Part shown: piece by piece, positions 59,227 through 64,000 of the stretch
Position numbering within the stretch: the stretch's first letter is position 1
How the letters are laid out: every line of letters starts with the position of its first letter
Origin: Spirochaetaceae bacterium
Lineage (GTDB): Bacteria; Spirochaetota; Spirochaetia; SZUA-6; Bin103
Direction: 5' to 3'
DNA: 64,000 bases
Assembly: GCA_028820215.1 (NCBI GenBank)
Contig: JAPPKD010000083.1
Coordinates: 5,086 to 69,085, forward strand
Position numbers and translations under genes: made by a program
The notes under the pieces: model-generated
What the model was told of the DNA's origin: nothing
Databases searched by the model: none
Seen by the model: the letters and a program-made list of their open reading frames with translations, nothing else

Positions 59227-61244
59227 CCGAACGCGTTTTGCGCTACCCCAGCACAGGACCGGTCGACCTGGGCTACGGGCTCGGGACCGCACCGCCGCTC
59301 ATCCTGCGGCGCGGCGACCGCCTGGACCTGATGGTCGGCACCGATATCTGGACGATGATCGGCCGGGACGAGCGCCGGCTGCCGTGCTACGGGCCTCCCG
59401 TCAACGCCGCGATCGACGAGAACCTGGGATGGTCGTCGGTCGAGCGGGGCGGGCAGAAGCGGACGGCCGCGCTCAGGACCGCGGACGACGGCACGCCGCT
59501 GGAGCTGTGGTCGTTCGCGAGCGGGGATCTGCGGCGCTATCGCGTGTCGTATGACGCCGAGTGGAAGTTCCGGCCAGCCGGGAGCGCGCCGTTTCCCGCG
59601 CCCAAGGCGAGCAAGGGGCTCGGCACGGTGCAGCTTCTCTCCGAGCCCGGCAGCGCCGCGGCTCCGGACCTGCTCGTCGGCGACAACGACTGGAGGCAGA
59701 CGCAACCCGTTCCCGGTCAGTGGAAGGCGGACCTGCCGTTCCCGGAGGATCTGCGCGTCCGCTACCTCGGCGGCGTCTGGCGCGGAAGAGACGTGACGGG
59801 CCGCGTGCACGTCGCCCGCAACGAGGGCGGATCCGACCCGCGCTACGATCGACTGCGGACCGTCCACGCCGGCGACCCCGCATCGCCGGTGCTCGTGGAC
59901 GGCCGCGCGTCCCCCCTCCTGGTACGCCCCTTCGCCGACGGGAATACGCATCTGTGCGTGGCCGACTTCCGCGGCGGTCTGTACGACTGGCTGCTCGACG
60001 CGGCGGCGGTGGCGGCAGAGGGGCCGGTCGCCGCGCTGGAAGCGGGCAGGCTCGCGCCCTGCGGCATCGCGACTCAGGACGGGCAGCCCCTGGGTTTCCC
60101 CGGCTGTATCGCCAGCATCGGGGCACACGACCTGACCGGGAACGGGTACCCCGATCTGCTGTGCACCATGGAGGACGGCTACCTCTACGTGGCAGTCAAC
60201 GACGGCGCCGCGTTCGCCCAGCCGGTCCGGCTGCGGCAGGAGCGCGACGTCATCAAGGCCGGCGTGCTGGCCGTCCCCACGCCGGTACGCACGCCGGCGG
60301 GCCGCCTGGACCTCTACTGCGGCAACGCCAGCGGTGAGATCCTGCACCTCCGCGACACCGCCGCGGACGGCGAGCCGGCGTTCGCGCCGCCTGTGGCGAT
60401 CACGGCTGGCGGCCGGCCGTTTCGCCTCGTGGCCGGCCCGTCAGGCTCGGTACAGGGACCGGAGGAGTTGACCTGGGGCTACGTGGGGCCGGCGGCGGCC
60501 GAGTGGTCTGAGCCGGGGGTGACGGATCTGATCCTGGGCTGCATCACCGGCCGGTACTGGCTGATTCCAGGTGTGCGAGGCGAGGCCGGTCTGCAGTGGC
60601 GTGAACCCGTGCCGATGACCTGCGAGGGCCGGCCGTTCGTGGGCGCGTGGCGCGTCCGTCCCAGCGTTGCCGACTGGAACGGCGACGGAGCTCTGGAGCT
60701 GCTCACGCTGGACGAACACGGCTACCTGGCGCTGTACGCGCGCGACACGGACGCCGGGCCCCATGCCGTGCGACCGCTCGGCCGGGTGGCGGCCGAGTCT
60801 GGCGAACCGCTGTACATCGGCGGTCCCAACAGGTTCCCGGAGTTCACCTTCATCGGCCGGTCGAAGCTGTTCGCGTACGACTGGGACGGAGACGGGCTCC
60901 TGGAGCTGCTGATCGGCACGCACTGCAAGCTTTTCCCCACCCACCGCGAGCTCTACCGGCTCACGCAGGAAACCAACATCGGGGCCGGCGTCGTCCTGAT
61001 CGACAACGTCGGCACCCCCGAGGCGCCCATGTGGGGAGCGGCCTCGGCGGTGGTCGATCGGGACGGTAGCCCGTTGCTGTTCGGATGCCACAGTTGCGCG
61101 CCGATCGTCATCGACTGGAACGGCTCGCCGGCTCTGATCGTGGGAACCGAGGACGGCTTCCTGCACCGCTACGACGTTGCGGAGCTGGGGTTGTCCCGCG
61201 ACGTCGTACCGCCGCTTGCGAGCAAGTCTGAGGGTCCGCCGTAG
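59223..61244 (+). CDS. FG-GAP/VCBS-repeat beta-propeller protein
   Basis: A 673-aa propeller with integrin-type FG-GAP repeats. DLTGNGYPDLL, VADWNGDGALELL and YDWDGDGLLELLIG are Ca-binding Asp-x-Asn/Asp-Gly-Asp-Gly loops, and DLMVGTDIW is a degenerate one near the start. Most relatives are secreted, but no signal peptide is apparent from GTG 59223 (good GGAAGG upstream). Coupling to a sulfatase suggests binding or cleavage of a sulfated glycan. Some polysaccharide lyase families use such seven-bladed propellers; assignment to any of them is not possible here. Confidence 0.72.
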   Translation: MTERVLRYPSTGPVDLGYGLGTAPPLILRRGDRLDLMVGTDIWTMIGRDERRLPCYGPPVNAAIDENLGWSSVERGGQKRTAALRTADDGTPLELWSFASGDLRRYRVSYDAEWKFRPAGSAPFPAPKASKGLGTVQLLSEPGSAAAPDLLVGDNDWRQTQPVPGQWKADLPFPEDLRVRYLGGVWRGRDVTGRVHVARNEGGSDPRYDRLRTVHAGDPASPVLVDGRASPLLVRPFADGNTHLCVADFRGGLYDWLLDAAAVAAEGPVAALEAGRLAPCGIATQDGQPLGFPGCIASIGAHDLTGNGYPDLLCTMEDGYLYVAVNDGAAFAQPVRLRQERDVIKAGVLAVPTPVRTPAGRLDLYCGNASGEILHLRDTAADGEPAFAPPVAITAGGRPFRLVAGPSGSVQGPEELTWGYVGPAAAEWSEPGVTDLILGCITGRYWLIPGVRGEAGLQWREPVPMTCEGRPFVGAWRVRPSVADWNGDGALELLTLDEHGYLALYARDTDAGPHAVRPLGRVAAESGEPLYIGGPNRFPEFTFIGRSKLFAYDWDGDGLLELLIGTHCKLFPTHRELYRLTQETNIGAGVVLIDNVGTPEAPMWGAASAVVDRDGSPLLFGCHSCAPIVIDWNGSPALIVGTEDGFLHRYDVAELGLSRDVVPPLASKSEGPP

Positions 61245-61259
61245 ACCCGGCGGCACCGG

Positions 61260-62360
61260 CTACGGCGCTTCGGGCACCTCGGCGACGTAGACCTGCGCGA
61301 AGCCGCCCCGGTCGCTGGTGAACACCACCTGCCGGCCGTCGGGAGAGAACGCCGGGTGCGGGTGGGTGTGCTGTGGGGCGTACACCTTCGTGGGTCCGTC
61401 GTCGTACGGGCAGTGGTCGGTGTCCCAGTGCGCGCCCTCGTTGCTGGCCTCTGATGCGCAAAGCAGATGCGGCTCGCCCACCCCGTCGGTGGCGTCGAAT
61501 ACCATCAGCCCGTTGTCCGGAAAGGTGGTGTCGCTCACCAGCCTCGATCCGTCGCGGCTGATGGCGGCGTGCCAGGCGTTGAAGGAACAGACCCGCCGCA
61601 CCTTGCCGGTGTCCACGTCGATGCCGATCATGCCGTGCGGCCACTGGGTGGTGACGATCTCCCGCGTGCCCGGACGCCACGTTTCGTGGACGATCCACTC
61701 CTTGGCGGCGGCGTCCCGTTTGTACGCCAGCCGGTTCTGGCTGCCGTCCCGACGCGCCACCCAGATGCGCGCGCGGTAGGAGCGAGCGTAGCGGAACCAC
61801 TCCGCGTCGTCGGGATGGAACTCCGGGTGGCCGATGCCGTCCGCCTCCAGCACATACTCGGCTGCGCCCGTGCCGGTGTCGACCACTAGCATGCGGGAGC
61901 GATCGCCGAAGCTCACCGGCACCGCCCACCAGCGGTCGTCACCGCTGACCGTGGTCGTCCCCATGGCCGCTCCCACCTGGCCTTCGATCGCCGTGCGGCC
62001 GTCGTCGAACGAAAAGAGCTGCTCCTCCCGCCGCGAGCCCACCTCGACCCGCCAGCCGCCGCCCGTGTCGGTGAAGTACACGTAGCGTCCGTCGTGTGAG
62101 GGGTGGACGGACCACTCCGCAAGCCCCTCGTGCTCGGTGAGTTGCACCAGCGTGCCGTCCTCCTGCACCTCCACGAAAATCTCCGGCCGTCCGCTGCGGT
62201 GCGAGACGAACACCAGGTGCCGCATGGCGTCGTCCATCGCCGGCAGGTAGTAGAACGGATGATGGTTGATCGACTGGTGGTCAGTGACCTGTCGGACGCG
62301 TACGCCCGTGCTCGGATCGGTACGCGTGCGTCCTTCCGGCGGGTACTCCATGTTGTTCAC
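61260..62360 (-). CDS. Oligogalacturonate lyase-like beta-propeller (PL22/TolB-like)
   Basis: A 366-aa cytoplasmic propeller. NHHPFYYLPAMDDAMRHLVFVSHRSG, HPSHDGRYVYFTD, GIGHPEFHPDDAEWFRYA and HTHPHPAFSPDGRQVVFTSDRGG are His-rich blades like those of oligogalacturonate lyases, where His and Gln bind Mn or act as base. It would cleave short unsaturated uronate oligomers released by other lyases. It is convergent with the sulfatase/FG-GAP operon and near the rhamnogalacturonan lyase-like gene, so the region may form a pectin- or ulvan-like module. A generic PD40/TolB protein is the alternative. Confidence 0.68.
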   Translation of the reverse strand: MNNMEYPPEGRTRTDPSTGVRVRQVTDHQSINHHPFYYLPAMDDAMRHLVFVSHRSGRPEIFVEVQEDGTLVQLTEHEGLAEWSVHPSHDGRYVYFTDTGGGWRVEVGSRREEQLFSFDDGRTAIEGQVGAAMGTTTVSGDDRWWAVPVSFGDRSRMLVVDTGTGAAEYVLEADGIGHPEFHPDDAEWFRYARSYRARIWVARRDGSQNRLAYKRDAAAKEWIVHETWRPGTREIVTTQWPHGMIGIDVDTGKVRRVCSFNAWHAAISRDGSRLVSDTTFPDNGLMVFDATDGVGEPHLLCASEASNEGAHWDTDHCPYDDGPTKVYAPQHTHPHPAFSPDGRQVVFTSDRGGFAQVYVAEVPEAP

Positions 62361-62422
62361 GCGGCGGAGTCTGTCGGATCCGGCACGAGACCCGCAAGTG
62401 AGGCAGATCCCGGAGATGGTGG

Positions 62423-62755
62423 CTAGGTGGTCTGTTGCACCGCGCGCTGGACGGTCTCCGCCAGCCAGGCGTTGAGACTCTTCCCTTCCGTCCGGGCCGC
62501 CGCCGTGGCTGCGCGGTGGACCTCCGGCGTAACCCGGAGGGGGATTCGACCGGAGAACGGCTTGTCGGGCGTCCGGCCTCGCTCGGAACAGACCGTCAAG
62601 TATTCATCGACGGATTCAGCAAATGCCTGCCTGAGCTCAGAGACGGACTCTCCTTGAAACGTGATGACGTCGCGAGTGTCTACCACCTCGCCGTGGAAGA
62701 TTCCAGCGTCGTCGTCGAAGGTCACCGCCGCGCGGTAGCCGTGATGCTCCATCAT
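62423..62755 (-). CDS. hicB: HicB family antitoxin
   Basis: A 110-aa HicB antitoxin of the longer type. The partial RNase-H fold (YRAAVTFDDDAGIFHGEVVDTRDVITFQGESVSELRQAFAESVDEYL) is followed by an Arc-like ribbon-helix-helix (GRIPLRVTPEVHRAATAAARTEGKSLNAWLAETVQRA) for DNA binding. ATG 62755 overlaps the upstream toxin stop by 4 bp; codons before it belong to that gene. It should neutralise HicA and repress the pair. The stop lies about 60 bp from the oligogalacturonate lyase-like start, reading away from it. Confidence 0.88.
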   Translation of the reverse strand: MMEHHGYRAAVTFDDDAGIFHGEVVDTRDVITFQGESVSELRQAFAESVDEYLTVCSERGRTPDKPFSGRIPLRVTPEVHRAATAAARTEGKSLNAWLAETVQRAVQQTT

Positions 62756-63006
62756 CGCTTCTGCCCCTCCTCGTGACCTGGTCGGAACCCGGCTGCCATC
62801 AGGAACCTGCGCACCGACGCTACAGACCCCTTGTCGGTTTCCTTTCGAGGATGCGGGCGGTGGAAGATCGCCAGAACGTCGTTGAGTATGATCGCGACCC
62901 GCGACCCGGTTCGCTCCTCGAAGTCGGCGCCACAGGCCCGCAGCAGGTTCTCGATGTCCACCCACGGGATCCCGGCCCGTGTCGGCCGCTCGAATACGGC
63001 AGCCAG
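62752..63006 (-). CDS. hicA: HicA family toxin, start codon unclear
   Basis: HicA mRNA interferase with the double-stranded RNA-binding-like fold. IPWVDIENLLRACGADFEE, RTGSRVAIILNDVLAIFHRPHP and ETDKGSVASVRRFLMAAG match the family, including the His in FHRPHP. Homology starts upstream of GTG 62961, at TLAAVFERPTRAG, but the only start-like codon there is CTG 63006; a TAA lies about 30 bp further up. Either CTG is used or the gene begins at GTG 62961 and lacks ~15 N-terminal residues. It overlaps hicB by 4 bp. Confidence 0.75.
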   Translation of the reverse strand: MAAVFERPTRAGIPWVDIENLLRACGADFEERTGSRVAIILNDVLAIFHRPHPRKETDKGSVASVRRFLMAAGFRPGHEEGQKR

Positions 63007-63083
63007 CGTTCTCTGATGTCTTCGTCTGACATCGCATTAATGTCATTCTTTGACATCATCGTCAACCGCAGCAAGAGGGTGGC

Positions 63084-63914
63084 ATGGAGGTGTCGATGGA
63101 ACGGCAACAGAGCGAAAGGCAGCGCAGCCACCGGCGGCTGGATGGCCGGGTGGCGCTGGTGGCCGGCGGTGCGGGCGGCATGGGCGCGGCGGTGGCGCGG
63201 CGGTTCGCGGCGGACGGGGCGCGGGTGGCGGTGGCCGACTACCGGCTCGAGGCAGCCGAGGTGGTCGCCGCCGAAGTGACGGATGCAGGCTCGGAGGCGA
63301 TGGCGATGGCACTGGACGTCACGGAACCGGATGCGTGGCAGGCGGCCGTGGAGCAGGTGGAGTGCCGCTTCGGGAGCCTGACCACCATGTGCTACCTGGC
63401 CGGCGGCAACCACCGGGTGAGCTACGACGACATGACGGTAGCGCAGTTCCGGCGCATCCTGGAGCTGAACCTGACCGGCATCTTCATCGGCATCAAGGCG
63501 GTGGTGCCGGCCATGCGCCGCGCCCGCGGCGGCTGCATCATCAGCGTGGGCTCGCTGGCGTCACTGCGCGCCAGCGGCGGCGCTCCCGCCTACGCCTGCA
63601 GCAAGTTCGGAGTCAGCGCCCTCACCGCGGCCACGGCGGGCTCATACGCCGCCGAGGGAATCCGTTGCTGTCAGGTAAACCCCGGCCACGTGGACACGCC
63701 CTTCATCCGCGGCTCTGCCGAGCACAGCCCCAACGACTGGTCCACCTCGATCGACAACCCGGCCAACTACGAGAGCCGCGTCCGCGGCACGCCTTGGGGA
63801 CGCCTGCCCCGGCCGGAGGAGATCGCCGAGGCGTTCGCCTTCCTCGCCTCCGACGCCGCGGAGATGATCACCGGCTCCGCCATCACCGTGGACGGCGGTG
63901 GCGGCCTGGTCTGA
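63084..63914 (+). CDS. SDR family oxidoreductase
   Basis: A 276-aa classical SDR. AGGAGGMG is the cofactor motif, variant of TGxxxGxG, LAGG stands in for NNAG, and Ser (SVGSLAS) plus YACSK complete the catalytic set. The C-terminal ITGSAITVDGGGGLV is standard. The first ~20 residues (MEVSMERQQSERQRSHRR) are a charged extension; ATG 63096 (MERQQ) is an alternative start. It stands alone between HicAB and the group II intron end. The substrate is unknown. Confidence 0.88.
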   Translation: MEVSMERQQSERQRSHRRLDGRVALVAGGAGGMGAAVARRFAADGARVAVADYRLEAAEVVAAEVTDAGSEAMAMALDVTEPDAWQAAVEQVECRFGSLTTMCYLAGGNHRVSYDDMTVAQFRRILELNLTGIFIGIKAVVPAMRRARGGCIISVGSLASLRASGGAPAYACSKFGVSALTAATAGSYAAEGIRCCQVNPGHVDTPFIRGSAEHSPNDWSTSIDNPANYESRVRGTPWGRLPRPEEIAEAFAFLASDAAEMITGSAITVDGGGGLV

Positions 63915-63947
63915 GAGGGAGAAGCGCCTCGCGAACCGTGAGAGCCA

Positions 63948-64000
63948 CCGGGTAGGAGGCGGGGTCACCCCCGCCGTCCCCCCACACCACCGTACGTACG
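63948..64000 (-). mobile_element. Group II intron 3' end (domains V-VI), running off the window
   Basis: Read on the minus strand, GTACGTACGGT is the 3' strand of a domain V helix. It is followed by GGTGTGGGGGGAC, the domain VI hairpin GGCGGGG-GTGA-CCCCGCC with a GNRA-type loop, and TCCTACCCGGT, which contains the likely bulged branch-point A. This order is that of bacterial group II introns just before their 3' splice site. The intron would extend beyond the right edge, so its reverse transcriptase is not visible. The tip lies about 35 bp after the SDR stop. Confidence 0.6.

Noticed and set aside
1..64000. tRNA, rRNA, riboswitch or CRISPR elements
   Set aside because: Looked for clover-leaf ends, 16S/23S cores and regularly spaced repeats on both strands. 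None was convincing, although small RNAs could be missed by eye.

Overview
The window is 64 kb of very GC-rich, densely coded DNA from an uncultured-looking bacterium. No rRNA, tRNA or CRISPR array was seen, so taxonomy cannot be fixed from it. The gene content (sulfatases, phytanoyl-CoA-type dioxygenases, creatininase and MlrC peptidases, many SDRs, Gfo/Idh/MocA, BNR/propeller glycosidase-like proteins, Uma2 and AAA-ATPase-like/PD-(D/E)XK genes) resembles high-GC, host- or particle-associated marine lineages such as sponge-associated Spirochaetaceae or planctomycete-like bacteria. That assignment is an inference only.

Layout. 1-11.0 kb: a Gfo/Idh/MocA oxidoreductase (partial) diverges from a rightward operon of creatininase, M20 peptidase, BNR sialidase-like protein and BNR+LamG protein. 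A second BNR+LamG paralogue is convergent to the last of these. Beyond it lie the 26-codon tail of a lost ABC permease, an FAD amine-oxidase-like gene and a DapA-like aldolase. 11.0-18.5 kb: Uma2 nuclease and a leftward operon of sulfatase, propeller protein, alcohol dehydrogenase, propeller protein and MFS exporter. 18.6-22.9 kb: rightward SDR, PhyH dioxygenase, ThDP enzyme and SelA-like PLP enzyme. 22.9-36.1 kb: an accessory, partly decayed island. It holds a HEPN-like pseudogene, an ISL3 relic, an AAA-ATPase-like/PD-(D/E)XK protein, a short S41 lipoprotein, a haloalkane dehalogenase-ArsR-AHSA1 unit, VapBC, a PPC-domain secreted protein, DUF418, an orphan DUF433, an HNH nuclease and an orphan HicB. 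A ~100-bp duplicated junction brackets part of it.

36.2-50.8 kb: the centrepiece. A leftward operon (peptide-type solute-binding protein, intercistronic hairpin, two permeases, propeller protein, amidohydrolase) diverges, across a long candidate operator dyad, from a rightward operon (MlrC peptidase, two tandem near-identical propeller proteins, cupin, three SDRs). 50.8-62.4 kb: SGNH hydrolase, SIS-domain protein, a large rhamnogalacturonan-lyase-like protein, a RelE/ParE toxin-antitoxin pair, a BNR protein, a second sulfatase, an FG-GAP-type propeller and an oligogalacturonate-lyase-like propeller. 62.4-64 kb: HicAB, a last SDR, and what looks like the 3' end of a group II intron running off the window.

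Taken together the window reads as several catabolic modules for sulfated or acidic glycans and their sugar-acid products: uptake by ABC/MFS carriers, desulfation, glycoside or lyase cleavage, oxidation by SDR/Gfo/ADH enzymes, then aldolase/ThDP/PLP chemistry. Most of the hydrolase-like proteins lack an obvious signal peptide, which suggests intracellular processing of imported oligomers. Specific substrates cannot be read from the sequence.
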